From: Streptococcus sp. oral taxon 061
Lineage (GTDB): Bacteria; Bacillota; Bacilli; Lactobacillales; Streptococcaceae
NCBI RefSeq assembly: GCF_013394695.1
Contig: NZ_CP058258.1
Coordinates: forward strand, 206,001 to 270,000
Direction of reading: 5' to 3'
DNA: 64,000 nucleotides
Made by a program: the position numbers and the translations under genes
Part shown: in pieces, positions 28,260 through 36,687 of the stretch
Numbering within the stretch: the first letter of the stretch is position 1
Layout of the letters: every line of letters starts with the position of its first letter
The notes under the pieces: generated by a model
Database searches by the model: none
What the model was told of the DNA's origin: nothing
Seen by the model: only the letters and a program-made list of their open reading frames with translations

Positions 28260-29168
28260 ATGAGAATTCAACAATTACACTATATTATCAAAATTGTAGA
28301 GACTGGTTCCATGAATGAGGCTGCCAAGCAACTCTTCATTACGCAACCTAGTCTGTCAAATGCAGTTCGTGACCTAGAAAATGAGATGGGGATTGAGATT
28401 TTTATCCGAAATCCTAAGGGAATCACCCTCACACGTGATGGGATGGAGTTTTTATCCTATGCCCGTCAGGTTGTCGAGCAAACTCAACTTCTAGAAGAAC
28501 GTTATAAGAATCCGATCGCTCATCGTGAGCTTTTTAGTGTGTCTTCGCAGCACTATGCTTTTGTTGTCAACGCCTTTGTTTCCTTGCTTAAGAAGAGCGA
28601 TATGGAAAAGTATGAGCTTTTTTTGCGTGAAACCAGAACCTGGGAAATCATCGATGACGTCAAGAACTTCCGCAGTGAAGTCGGAGTCCTCTTTTTAAAT
28701 AGCTATAACCGGGATGTCCTTTCTAAGATGTTGGATGACAACCATCTAGTTGCCCACCATCTATTTACAGCACAACCTCATATCTTTGTTAGCAAGTCCA
28801 ATCCACTTGCTAAGAGAGACAAGGTGCAGTTATCAGACCTGGAAGACTTCCCATACTTGAGCTATGACCAAGGGACCCATAATTCCTTCTACTTTTCAGA
28901 AGAGATCTTGTCACAGGAACACCACAAGAAATCCATCGTGGTTAGTGACCGTGCGACCTTGTTCAATCTCTTGATTGGTTTGGACGGTTATACCATCGCG
29001 ACAGGTATCCTCAATAGTAATCTTAATGGGGACAATATCGTTTCGATTCCACTTGATATTGATGATCCGATTGAGTTGGTTTATATCCAGCATGAAAAGA
29101 CAAGCTTGTCTAAGATGGGAGAACGCTTCATCGAGTACCTACTTGAAGAAGTTCGCTTTGACAGCTAA
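28260..29168 (+). CDS. LysR-type regulator, CpsY/MtaR-like
   Basis: 302 aa. The N-terminal winged HTH (residues 1-60, MNEAAKQLFITQPSLSNAVRDLENEMG) is followed by a periplasmic-binding-like co-inducer domain. The N-terminus matches the streptococcal CpsY/MtaR/MetR group, regulators of methionine uptake and surface or immune-evasion traits, so one of these roles is likely. A longer frame to 28233 runs across the promoter and is rejected. The start MRIQQLHYI is the conserved one. queA follows after 28 nt. Confidence 0.85.
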   Translation: MRIQQLHYIIKIVETGSMNEAAKQLFITQPSLSNAVRDLENEMGIEIFIRNPKGITLTRDGMEFLSYARQVVEQTQLLEERYKNPIAHRELFSVSSQHYAFVVNAFVSLLKKSDMEKYELFLRETRTWEIIDDVKNFRSEVGVLFLNSYNRDVLSKMLDDNHLVAHHLFTAQPHIFVSKSNPLAKRDKVQLSDLEDFPYLSYDQGTHNSFYFSEEILSQEHHKKSIVVSDRATLFNLLIGLDGYTIATGILNSNLNGDNIVSIPLDIDDPIELVYIQHEKTSLSKMGERFIEYLLEEVRFDS

Positions 29169-29196
29169 TGAATTCTATTAGAAAAGAAAAGGAAAA

Positions 29197-30234
29197 ATGA
29201 CACCAATGAATACCAATGATTTTGATTTCCACTTGCCAGAGGAGTTGATTGCACAAACACCTCTGGAAAAGCGCGATGCCTCTAAACTCTTGATGGTCAA
29301 TCGCCAGACTGGAGAATTTCAAGATCGCCATTTTCACTCTATTATTGAAATGCTAGAGCCAGGTGATGCCCTGGTTATGAATGACACCCGCGTTTTGCCA
29401 GCTCGACTTCATGGCCAAAAGGAAGAAACAGGGGGCCACGTTGAACTCTTGCTCTTGAAAAATACAGCAGGAGACGAGTGGGAAGTTTTGGCGAAACCAG
29501 CTAAACGTCTCAAGGTTGGTACCCGTGTTGTCTTTGGGGATGGTCGCCTAAGCGCAGTCGTGACCGAGGAATTAACCCATGGTGGCCGTATTGTTCTCTT
29601 TGAGTATGAGGGAATTTTCCTAGAAGTGCTTGAAAGCTTGGGAGAAATGCCTTTGCCTCCTTATATCCATGAAAAATTGGATGACCGTGAACGGTACCAG
29701 ACAGTCTATGCCAAGGAGAGTGGATCAGCTGCGGCACCGACTGCAGGGCTACATTTCACCAAGGAATTACTAGAAGAAATCCAGCAAAAAGGCGTTCATC
29801 TAGTCTACCTGACCTTGCACGTTGGACTTGGGACCTTTAGACCTGTTTCAGTAGATAATCTGGATGAGCACGAGATGCACTCAGAGTTTTATCAATTGTC
29901 CGAGGAAGCCGCAGCGACTTTGCGACAGGTCAAGGAAAATGGTGGTCGTGTCATTGCGGTAGGGACAACTTCTATCCGTACGCTAGAGACCATCGGAAGC
30001 AAGTTTGATGGGCAAATCCAAGCAGATTCTGGCTGGACCAATATCTTTATCAAGCCAGGCTATGACTGGAAAGTTGTCGATGCTTTTTCTACTAATTTCC
30101 ACTTGCCTAAGTCTACCTTGGTCATGCTTGTTTCTGCTTTTGCAGGACGTGAATTGGTCCTCGAAGCCTACCAGCATGCTATCGATGAAAAATACCGTTT
30201 CTTTAGCTTTGGCGATGCCATGTTTATCTACTAA
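29197..30234 (+). CDS. queA: S-adenosylmethionine:tRNA ribosyltransferase-isomerase
   Basis: 345 aa from the ATG at 29197; the more usual start [17 protein letters not shown] is at 29206 (342 aa). The AAAAGGA site is 3 nt from the first ATG and 12 nt from the second, so the choice is open. QueA transfers the ribosyl part of SAM to preQ1 in tRNA, giving epoxyqueuosine. Signature segments are [34 protein letters not shown] and EMHSEFYQL. It is followed by a strong terminator. Confidence 0.96.
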   Translation: MTPMNTNDFDFHLPEELIAQTPLEKRDASKLLMVNRQTGEFQDRHFHSIIEMLEPGDALVMNDTRVLPARLHGQKEETGGHVELLLLKNTAGDEWEVLAKPAKRLKVGTRVVFGDGRLSAVVTEELTHGGRIVLFEYEGIFLEVLESLGEMPLPPYIHEKLDDRERYQTVYAKESGSAAAPTAGLHFTKELLEEIQQKGVHLVYLTLHVGLGTFRPVSVDNLDEHEMHSEFYQLSEEAAATLRQVKENGGRVIAVGTTSIRTLETIGSKFDGQIQADSGWTNIFIKPGYDWKVVDAFSTNFHLPKSTLVMLVSAFAGRELVLEAYQHAIDEKYRFFSFGDAMFIY

Positions 30235-30260
30235 AAAACGAGCAAATCAAAACTAGAAAT

Positions 30261-30296
30261 AAAAGGGCTAATTCCTACTTGGATTAGCCTTTTTTT
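30261..30296 (+). terminator. terminator of queA
   Basis: GGCTAATTCC and GGATTAGCC (with a one-base bulge) form the stem, ending in seven T residues. Confidence 0.85.
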
Positions 30297-30311
30297 GATA
30301 TCAGATAGCTA

Positions 30312-30340
30312 TTGAATTAAAGCCGAATAAATGATACACT
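30312..30340 (+). promoter_or_regulatory. promoter of the lipoprotein gene
   Basis: TTGAAT (30312-30317), a 17-nt spacer and TACACT (30335-30340). Confidence 0.55.
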
Positions 30341-30420
30341 GAAGACTACGATATAGCCGTCAAATATATGCAAAATCTGACGAGCTACTTTTATCTGTAT
30401 CTATTTCAAAGGAGATTTTT

Positions 30421-30984
30421 ATGAAAAACAAAACATTGCGCTATACGAGCCTATCAGTCCTGACCTTGTTGGCTACCTTGACCTTGGCTGCCTGTGGTGG
30501 AAAGACTGACAAGAACACTTCAGCTTCAAACCAAAAGGAAACAACAAGCAAGGTGACTACAGAGTCCGCAAGTAAAACTGAAGCAGGTCAAAAAGAGGAG
30601 CAGAAGTCAGAAACAAATAGTGCGACAGAAGCTACAACCACTCAAGGAGAACAAACGGAAGATAAGCAAAAATCACAAGAGGCTTACGCTAAGTTTGCAG
30701 GGACTTGGGAAAACTACGCGGGAACAACTGCAACAGTCACAGCAGATGGGATTGTAACAATCCAAAGTGCAAATGGAACCTTTAAATACGAAATGGGTCA
30801 AGTAGAGGAAAAAGATGGCTACTACTCAACAGGTATTCATCTTGTCGGTGGTGGACAAGGGGCACGACTGATCTTTACCCCAGCTGGAGTCCAAAATGAA
30901 GTGACAGGTACAGACGGTAGCCAAGACGTCTTGTCTATCGGTCAATCTGTAAGCGACAAAGATAACCAATTTTACCGTAACTAA
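30421..30984 (+). CDS. DUF6287-like lipoprotein
   Basis: 187 aa. A type II signal peptide ends in the lipobox LAAC (Cys25), so the mature protein is lipid-anchored outside the membrane. Residues ~26-90 are a low-complexity linker of Ser, Thr, Lys, Glu and Gln. Residues ~95-187 form a beta-rich domain (FAGTWENYAGTTATVTADG..., YYSTGIHLVGGGQGARLIFTPAG) like the DUF6287 domain of streptococcal lipoproteins. Function unknown. AAAGGAG precedes the ATG. It is monocistronic. Confidence 0.75.
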   Translation: MKNKTLRYTSLSVLTLLATLTLAACGGKTDKNTSASNQKETTSKVTTESASKTEAGQKEEQKSETNSATEATTTQGEQTEDKQKSQEAYAKFAGTWENYAGTTATVTADGIVTIQSANGTFKYEMGQVEEKDGYYSTGIHLVGGGQGARLIFTPAGVQNEVTGTDGSQDVLSIGQSVSDKDNQFYRN

Positions 30985-31135
30985 AAAGATCAATCAGAAG
31001 TAAGGGTGGTGAAATATCCTTGCTTTTTTAAAGTTTTCGATGTATAAATTTTTAAACATCCAAGTTTACAATACGTTTAAGTTGGATGATAAACCAGTCC
31101 ATTTTAAAGCGTATGTAGTGAATCGCTAACAATAC

Positions 31136-31162
31136 AAAAAGCCCTGATGTAGGGCTTTTTTC
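31136..31162. terminator. bidirectional terminator
   Basis: AAAAAGCCCT (31136-31145) pairs with AGGGCTTTTT (31151-31160). It serves the lipoprotein region and the convergent membrane gene. Confidence 0.88.
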
Positions 31163-31165
31163 TTG

Positions 31166-31699
31166 CTAATATAAGAAATCGATTCCGTAGTTTTCTTTTA
31201 GATAGGTCGCCAACTCGGCTTTTTCTTCCTCTCTAAATCGACAGAGGCTAAGGGCGAGACGCAATTTCAGAACACTTGTATCGATGATGGCGTTTGACTT
31301 TGAAATATCTTCTAGCTGGGTCACTTCTCTCAAATCGAAGTCTAAATAGTAAGCCTTGCTGTTGACATGGTCAGGGTCACTGACATCCACTTCAACATAC
31401 GATGCTCGCAACAATTCTTCTTTTGGGATAAAGATTTCTTTTGAGAAAAATAACCCAGGATAGACATAAATACCTTCAAAGGTGAATTCAAAGGAAAGCC
31501 TGCGACTAGTCAGTCTTTTGATGCCTGCAATCGCTGCATAGATAGCAGCGAAAAAGAGGATGGTTGGAACCACAGTAAGAAGACTAAGCTGAGAAAAGTC
31601 GATCAATCCATGCGCAAGAAAAAAGAAAAATTGAAAGAATACACCCGCCGCAAAGACTAGATAGCCGACACCGACAAGTTTTGAATAATAGATTTTCAT
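31166..31699 (-). CDS. 177-aa membrane protein with PH-like tail, unknown function
   Basis: The ATG at 31699 follows GGAGG by 5 nt; a longer frame to 31732 lacks a site. Two hydrophobic helices (~8-30, 40-60) are followed by a soluble ~115-residue part with beta-strand pattern (LSFEFTFEGIYVYPGLFFSKEIFIPKEEL...), reminiscent of bacterial PH-like domains but not assignable with confidence. No catalytic motif is seen. It stands alone on the minus strand. Confidence 0.65.
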   Translation of the reverse strand: MKIYYSKLVGVGYLVFAAGVFFQFFFFLAHGLIDFSQLSLLTVVPTILFFAAIYAAIAGIKRLTSRRLSFEFTFEGIYVYPGLFFSKEIFIPKEELLRASYVEVDVSDPDHVNSKAYYLDFDLREVTQLEDISKSNAIIDTSVLKLRLALSLCRFREEEKAELATYLKENYGIDFLY

Positions 31700-31870
31700 A
31701 GAAACCTCCAGATATAGAATTGAACTCGCCACCGCTTTTTCAGTAGAAGGCGTATAAGTCGTGGAGAGTAAAATTTCTAGGTATTCCCATCATATCCTAT
31801 GGAGCGAAGTTCTGTCAACCTTTTAGCAATCTTCCAACCTTAGTTATCTTATGAACTAGCATATGGAATG

Positions 31871-31879
31871 TGGTATACT
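31871..31879 (+). promoter_or_regulatory. extended -10 promoter of the 218-aa membrane gene
   Basis: TGGTATACT ends at 31879. The -35 region is weak. The ATG is 58 nt downstream. Confidence 0.45.
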
Positions 31880-31936
31880 AGGCTAAAGGCAATCCAAACT
31901 TTGAGAACTTATTTTCATGAATAGAAAGAGGTAAGT

Positions 31937-32593
31937 ATGTTTTTTCTGAGACGACGTCGTGTCTTTATCGGCGAATGTGATGGACAGGCGGTCTATTATG
32001 ACCAAAAGACAGGAGAGGCTTTAGCTGCTCCAAAGAGTAGGTTGCTCAATACTGAAAAAGCTGGTGACACGAATGCCTTTATTCCTGACTTGGTAATTCT
32101 CTTACTAGCAGGTGGGCCTGCAATTTCGGGCTTCTTTTCACTCAAGTTTGTTGGTGTCTACAACTGGTTCAGTCTAGCCTGTATTCTTCTCTTTTGGTTG
32201 ATGCAGTTTTTCTCGTTAGTTGCTTTACTCGAACGAGCTCTCTATAAAAATGTTCGCAAAGCACAGCCGACGACAGAGAAAGTCTTTTATTATGCCGCAT
32301 CTCATAATTTGCTTGTGAAAAACCAGTTTGATCCCAGACAACTGGGCACTCTAGCTTTTCGATTTGTCCGCTTTGCAGTAAATATAGTGTCCATCTATTA
32401 TTTTTTGTATTTCTTGACTCTTCCTCTAAAATTTGGTCAACCAATTAATGAAGGCTATGGTTTGTGGTTTGCTGGCTTGTTATTCTTTGTAATTTTTCTT
32501 ATGTATAACCAAAACAATCCAGTTCGTTTTGTGAAGATTATGAGATTATACAGTCAGGGAAAAGTACGATTTAAGGAAGAAGTGGCTAACTGA
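31937..32593 (+). CDS. 218-aa membrane protein, unknown function
   Basis: The N-terminus is basic (FFLRRRRVF) and soluble to about residue 48. Two hydrophobic helices follow (~50-65, 75-98), then a basic loop with KNVRKAQPTTEKV, then two more helices (~145-165, 175-192) and a basic tail. AAAGAGGTAAGT gives the ribosome site. I see no recognised domain. It is monocistronic, followed by a tRNA-tail copy that includes a terminator. Confidence 0.65.
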   Translation: MFFLRRRRVFIGECDGQAVYYDQKTGEALAAPKSRLLNTEKAGDTNAFIPDLVILLLAGGPAISGFFSLKFVGVYNWFSLACILLFWLMQFFSLVALLERALYKNVRKAQPTTEKVFYYAASHNLLVKNQFDPRQLGTLAFRFVRFAVNIVSIYYFLYFLTLPLKFGQPINEGYGLWFAGLLFFVIFLMYNQNNPVRFVKIMRLYSQGKVRFKEEVAN

Positions 32594-32634
32594 AAAACTA
32601 TCTTTGGGGATAGCCCCTAAATACTTAGATAAAC

Positions 32635-32690
32635 AAAAAAGCCTTAAAACCAAGGCTTTTTCCTGTTGTTTAGATGCCCCCTGCAGGCTC
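32635..32690 (-). repeat. decayed tRNA-Lys tail, copy A (terminator plus tRNA 3' end)
   Basis: This stretch matches the region behind the intact tRNA-Lys (copy C): A tract, AGCCTT/AAGGCT hairpin, TTTTTCCTGTTG, TAGATGCCCC, then only the first ~18 nt of the tRNA 3' end (GATGCCCCCTGCAGGCTC versus GATGCCCCCTACAGGGCTC). The remainder of the tRNA is absent. The hairpin (32635-32661) may still work as a bidirectional terminator. Confidence 0.8.
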
Positions 32691-33227
32691 TTTGAAAGAA
32701 ACTTAGAAAAATCTAAAATGAAATTATTTCAAAATGGGGTAAAAGCAAAATTTCCCTCCCTACTTTCTCAATTATTCCTAATTTTAGTTCCAAAAAGCTT
32801 CAATTCATAATCTAATTATAATATGGGTAATGGGTACTATCTTATTACATTCAGATTTTTGTTCTCTTCAAAGAGTTATGTAGGCTTTATGGTTTTAAAT
32901 AGGTAAAAAGTTGAATTATAGTGAGTATTGTGTCACAATAGGTAATATATAAATAATTAATGGAATGGATATAATTCTTTCCTACCTTTACAAGAAGGAT
33001 TGGTTGCACCTTTTTTATCTAGCAATTATGGTTAGCTTTCAAGTTTAGCTAGTTTTTAAAAGCTCTGATTTCGACTCAATAAAACAAATTTCAGAAGTGC
33101 AAAAGACAAGATGGTGACATTGCTACAGTCAGTCGCCATGTCTTGCTGGCACAGGCTGTTTGTGCCGTCAGCTATTTACCAGTCAATTTGATCAAAGGGC
33201 TTAATTATTATTTTTGAAAGGTCTTTT
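32691..33227. other. 537-bp AT-rich non-coding region
   Basis: No credible coding frame was found on either strand. Most of it is AT-rich and featureless. Near its right end a GC-richer structured block occurs at 33105-33172 (separate entry). It follows tRNA-tail copy A. Confidence 0.6.
33105..33172 (+). other. tandem stem-loops, possible small RNA or leader structure
   Basis: Helix 1: 33105-33118 (GACAAGATGGTGAC) with 33132-33145 (GTCGCCATGTCTTG), imperfect. Helix 2 abuts it: GCTGGCACA (33145-33153) with TGTGCCGTCAGC (33161-33172), with a small internal mismatch. The block is clearly more GC-rich than its surroundings. It ends 56 nt before the HdeD-fusion ATG. Confidence 0.4.
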
Positions 33228-34517
33228 ATGGAAAAAATTCTTTCTTTAGGTCTGACAGGTAAGAAATTACTTGTTCAGGGTTTCTTGTTTGTTCTGCTAG
33301 GTCTTATCTTGATGGTCACGGGAACTTGGTTGCCAGTGACGGTTATTCGACTGGTTCTGTTTTTAGCTTGGATAGCAACGGTCTTAGATTTAGTATTACG
33401 TATTTTCAAAAAAAGTCAGTCAACGGACACCTTGGGAGTTGCACTGGTTAAATTGTTAGTGATGGGATATTTGCTAGGCTCGAATCTTGCTACTGATGTG
33501 CCAATTTATATTTTGGCTCTTGTGATTGGAATTTATCAGATTTTTCATGCTAGTATCAACCTTGTCACCTATGTTCTCTACCGCAAAAACAAAATTCGAC
33601 CTCGTTTTCGTTTCTTACTAGATGGTCTCGTACTAGTTTTTCTTGGTGGGACTAGTCTTTTGTCCTCTACGGGAAATTCTGTCTTTCAACTCTTTGTTTT
33701 AGGGGCTTATTTTTGCCTTTATGGTGTGTCCAATATCCGTGACGGTTTCTTATTTGAAAAGGAAATTGGGAAAAACCATCTCAAACGTCGTGTCAGAATG
33801 AGCTTACCTATTGCCCTAGCCGCTTTCATCCCTGCAAGTACTTTAGCAAAAATCAATAAATTCATGCAGGAAAATGCTGATGAGGAAGAAGATATCCATC
33901 TTGGAATAGTGAAGTCTGGTAAGACAGCAGAGCTAGAAATTTTTGTTCATACAGCTGAGACCTCCCTGTTTTCAGCTATTGGTCATGTGGATATCTGCTA
34001 TCAGGGTCGTGTTATTTCTTATGGCAACTATGATCCGTCATCTGAGACCTTATTTGGTATGATAGGAGATGGTGTCTTATATTTTTGTGACCGCGATAAG
34101 TACATCGATCTATGTAAACGTGAGAGTCAAAAAACGCTTTTTGGTTACGGAATAGATTTGACACCGGAAATGGAAGAAGCGGTTCAGGAAAAATTAGCTG
34201 AATTAAAACAACTAACGATTCCTTGGGAGCCAAGCGCAGATAAAATTAAAACGGAAGATGGTAAGGAAGACTACACCTACGCTTATAAAATCAGACATGA
34301 GACGGATGGGGAACTTTATAAATTTATCAAATCTAAGTTTAAATCCTACTTTGTCTTGTCCACAAACTGTGTGCTCTTGGCTGATACCATAGTCGGTCAA
34401 GCTGGAACAGATATCCTCTCACCAAAAGGATTTATCGCACCAGGAACTTATCAAGCCTACCTTGACCGAGAGTTTGAAAAACCAAATAGTATAGTCGTAT
34501 CTAAACATGTTTATTAA
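33228..34517 (+). CDS. HdeD-like membrane domain fused to a possible permuted papain-like (LRAT/YiiX-type) domain
   Basis: 429 aa. Residues ~15-185 hold six hydrophobic helices with the repeat pattern of DUF308/HdeD. From ~215 on is a soluble domain: ELEIFVHTAETSLFSAIGHVDICYQGRVISYG gives a candidate histidine (GHVDI), and FVLSTNCVLLADTIVG a candidate cysteine ~130 residues later. A His before an N-C-x-x order is the layout of circularly permuted NlpC/P60 (LRAT/YiiX) hydrolases. The domain call is inference from motif order only. GAAAGGTC precedes the ATG. The AI-2E-family gene follows after 9 nt. Confidence 0.6.
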   Translation: MEKILSLGLTGKKLLVQGFLFVLLGLILMVTGTWLPVTVIRLVLFLAWIATVLDLVLRIFKKSQSTDTLGVALVKLLVMGYLLGSNLATDVPIYILALVIGIYQIFHASINLVTYVLYRKNKIRPRFRFLLDGLVLVFLGGTSLLSSTGNSVFQLFVLGAYFCLYGVSNIRDGFLFEKEIGKNHLKRRVRMSLPIALAAFIPASTLAKINKFMQENADEEEDIHLGIVKSGKTAELEIFVHTAETSLFSAIGHVDICYQGRVISYGNYDPSSETLFGMIGDGVLYFCDRDKYIDLCKRESQKTLFGYGIDLTPEMEEAVQEKLAELKQLTIPWEPSADKIKTEDGKEDYTYAYKIRHETDGELYKFIKSKFKSYFVLSTNCVLLADTIVGQAGTDILSPKGFIAPGTYQAYLDREFEKPNSIVVSKHVY

Positions 34518-34526
34518 GGAGAATTT

Positions 34527-35615
34527 ATGAAGTTAGTTAGAAAATACACCCCGTTAATACTTTTTATAGGGCTGGTTACTCTTGTAATTCTGAATGCATC
34601 AAGCTTTATATCAGGAGCAGTATCTCTCTTTGAAGTAACTTCTACCTTGATTTATGGTGCTGTTATTGCTTTTGTGCTCAATGTTCCCATGAAAAAAATT
34701 GAAGAATTCCTAGTTAAAATGAAGGTAAAGGCAGGGTTGCGTCGTCCGATTGCTATGGCGCTTGTTTTCCTATCTCTTATCTTAATCGTGATCTGTCTTT
34801 TGGTTTTGGTGCTTCCAACCCTTGCTCAGACTATTAGTCAGCTGGGAACAGTCCTTTCAACAGTCCTGACTCAACTTGGTAAACTACTAGATAGCTCGGA
34901 ATTTGTAACCAAAGACACGCTGTCAACTATCGTATCAGGAATTCAGGGACAGTCTAGCTCTATTAGTCAAGCTTTGATAGCCTTCTTATCCGGTCTGACT
35001 AGTAATATAGGAAATATTTTTTCAAGTATGATGAATGCCTTTCTGATTATAGTCTTTACCTTTTCATTTTTATCCAGTAAGGAACATTTGGCAGCGATGA
35101 CGAGCCGACTTCTGAAAGTCTTACTTTCAGAGAAGGTAGTGACAAAGTTGGCTTACATCGGACAAATAGGACTAGAAACTTATGATCAGTTTTTGATGAG
35201 TCAGCTAATTGAAGCAGTCATCATAGGAGTTATGGTAGCGGTTGGCTATAGCCTATTTGGACTACCCTATGGGGTAATGACAGGTATCTTTGCAGGAGTG
35301 CTGTCTTTCATTCCTTATGTTGGTCCTATGATTGCTTGTGTGCTAGGAGCGATTTTTATCTTTACAGTCAGTCCAAGTCAAGCTTTACTGTCTATCCTTC
35401 TTTATCAAATTATACAGCTGATTGAGGGAAACCTTATCTATCCCAAAGTTGTGGGTCAATCTATTGGCTTACCAGCCCTTTTCACGCTTGCGGCTGCTAG
35501 TATCGGAGGGAATCTTTTCGGACTACTTGGAATGATATTCTTTACCCCCGTATTTGCTGTTATCTATCGACTGGTTAAAGAATTTGTCGTCGCAAAGGAA
35601 AATCAGGTAGATTAA
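34527..35615 (+). CDS. AI-2E transporter family (TqsA/YdiK-like) permease
   Basis: 362 aa with about eight membrane helices in the pattern of the AI-2E transporter superfamily: paired N-terminal helices, a short pair (~72-95), a long amphipathic region (~95-160) and a C-terminal bundle with the signature GIFAGVLSFIPYVGPMIACVLG and GNLIYPKVVGQSIGLPAL. Members have been linked to autoinducer-2 export or Na+/H+ exchange; the substrate cannot be told here. TAAGGAG precedes the ATG and it is co-transcribed with the HdeD-fusion gene. A terminator hairpin follows at 35644. Confidence 0.88.
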   Translation: MKLVRKYTPLILFIGLVTLVILNASSFISGAVSLFEVTSTLIYGAVIAFVLNVPMKKIEEFLVKMKVKAGLRRPIAMALVFLSLILIVICLLVLVLPTLAQTISQLGTVLSTVLTQLGKLLDSSEFVTKDTLSTIVSGIQGQSSSISQALIAFLSGLTSNIGNIFSSMMNAFLIIVFTFSFLSSKEHLAAMTSRLLKVLLSEKVVTKLAYIGQIGLETYDQFLMSQLIEAVIIGVMVAVGYSLFGLPYGVMTGIFAGVLSFIPYVGPMIACVLGAIFIFTVSPSQALLSILLYQIIQLIEGNLIYPKVVGQSIGLPALFTLAAASIGGNLFGLLGMIFFTPVFAVIYRLVKEFVVAKENQVD

Positions 35616-35643
35616 GAAAAACTAAATTTAATAAGATATACTG

Positions 35644-35675
35644 AGAAGAGAGTGAGAGATTCTCTTCTCTTTTAT
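35644..35675 (+). terminator. terminator of the HdeD-fusion/AI-2E operon
   Basis: AGAAGAGA (35644-35651) pairs with TCTCTTCT (35661-35668), followed by CTTTTATTTTT. Confidence 0.75.
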
Positions 35676-35710
35676 TTTTAAATACTTTGCTACAAAAAGC
35701 TATTGGACGT

Positions 35711-35776
35711 AAAAAAGCCTTGATTTCAAGGCTTTTTCCTGTTGATTTAGATGCCCCAACTGAGCTAAGGAGGCAA
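35711..35776 (-). pseudogene. tRNA-Lys pseudogene, copy B (interior deleted)
   Basis: Minus strand. The tail terminator (AAAAAGCCTTG-attt-CAAGGCTTTTT) and CCTGTTG...TAGATGCCCC match copy C. The sequence then jumps straight to AACTGAGCTAAGGAGGC, the 5' acceptor and D-arm of the tRNA. About 54 nt between (T arm, variable loop, anticodon arm) are missing. Even the upstream AAAAAGCTG of the 6S 3' end is kept. It cannot yield a tRNA. Confidence 0.85.
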
Positions 35777-35778
35777 CA

Positions 35779-35812
35779 AAAAAAGCTGAGAATATGATTT
35801 CCCAGCTTTTTT
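35779..35812. terminator. bidirectional terminator near tRNA copy B
   Basis: AAAAAAGCTG pairs with CAGCTTTTTT. It is positioned to end the minus-strand HdeD-like gene. Confidence 0.75.
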
Positions 35813-35837
35813 GAATGCGATAGAAATAGCAACTAGA

Positions 35838-36353
35838 CTATTTACGAAAGGCCTCAATAATGTAGGTGAAGCCAGTAACTAAAAATGAAAAGGCAATGAC
35901 ATAAACGACAAAGACACCTGTAGCCACTGGATTGAACAGAATCACTAGACCTAGTAAAAATACAAGCAAGGCTACCCACGTGATATTGCTACCAATAATA
36001 GGGAAAATCAATCCTAGACGTTTGCCTTTAAAGAAAGCAATAATGGCTTCTACAATTAACCAAATTCCTACAATGGTCGGAATGACGACCGGCAGGGTCA
36101 CAAAGCCATAAGCAACGAGGTAAAGAGCTAAGAGAAGACTAACAAACCCTTGGAAAAGATAAACAGGTGAGCGAAGCTCTTTTGGTGCAGAGAAATAGCC
36201 TAAAATAGCTGCTATAGAAGAAACCAGTAAATCAAATGCAATCCACCAGCTGTAAGCAACAAGATTAGCTACTGGGTTTGTAAATAGGAAAAGTCCTAAA
36301 AGGACAAAAACAACTCCTGCAAGGAATAGCAGTAAACGATTAGAAAATTTCAT
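35838..36353 (-). CDS. HdeD-like (DUF308) membrane protein
   Basis: 171 aa from the ATG at 36353, which follows a GGGGGGATTGAA site. A frame extension to 36485 has no site. Six hydrophobic helices arranged as three similar pairs are typical of DUF308/HdeD, a family named for an E. coli acid-resistance membrane protein of unclear mechanism. It resembles the membrane half of the fusion protein 1.3 kb away, so the two may be distant paralogues. It lies between tRNA-Lys tail copies B and C. Confidence 0.85.
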   Translation of the reverse strand: MKFSNRLLLFLAGVVFVLLGLFLFTNPVANLVAYSWWIAFDLLVSSIAAILGYFSAPKELRSPVYLFQGFVSLLLALYLVAYGFVTLPVVIPTIVGIWLIVEAIIAFFKGKRLGLIFPIIGSNITWVALLVFLLGLVILFNPVATGVFVVYVIAFSFLVTGFTYIIEAFRK

Positions 36354-36644
36354 TTCAATCCCCCCTATATAGTATAGTCTGATAATAAAACTATTATATT
36401 TATTTTTATAGAAAATGTCAATAAAATAAATAAACAATTTGGAAGTTTCAGTCTGATTCATGAAAAGAAAATCAGTTTTTATCATTTTGAAAATAAAAAG
36501 AGAAGATAAAATTTGTCTTCTCTACATGAAAATATTGTATGGCATCAAAGCAAAAGTAACTGGCTTTACACTATTTGTTAAGATGTAATTTGATTCAAAA
36601 AGAAAAGATAGATTTAAAAGTGGGGCAAATCAGTTATAGACAAA
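36354..36644. other. 291-bp non-coding gap
   Basis: AT-rich. It contains a minus-strand terminator-like hairpin, AGAGAAGA (36499-36506) with TCTTCTCT (36516-36523), followed on the minus strand by a T-rich tract. A TATACT box suitable as the HdeD-like gene's -10 lies near 36371-36376 on the minus strand. Nothing else recognised. Confidence 0.5.
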
Positions 36645-36672
36645 CAAAAAAGCCTTGTAAATCAAGGCTTTT
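36645..36672 (-). terminator. terminator of tRNA-Lys (tail copy C)
   Basis: AAAAAGCCTTG pairs with CAAGGCTTTT around a 5-nt loop. On the minus strand it is followed by a T tract. It lies 16 nt beyond the tRNA 3' end. Confidence 0.88.
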
Positions 36673-36687
36673 CCTGTTGTATGTAGA

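Noticed and set aside
32635..32690. functional tRNA gene at copy A
   Set aside because: Only the acceptor 3' end is present; no anticodon arm or D arm.
32604..32810. 68-aa plus-strand ORF
   Set aside because: It reads through tRNA-tail copy A and its hairpin, with no ribosome site.
35711..35776. functional tRNA gene at copy B
   Set aside because: The anticodon and T arms are deleted.
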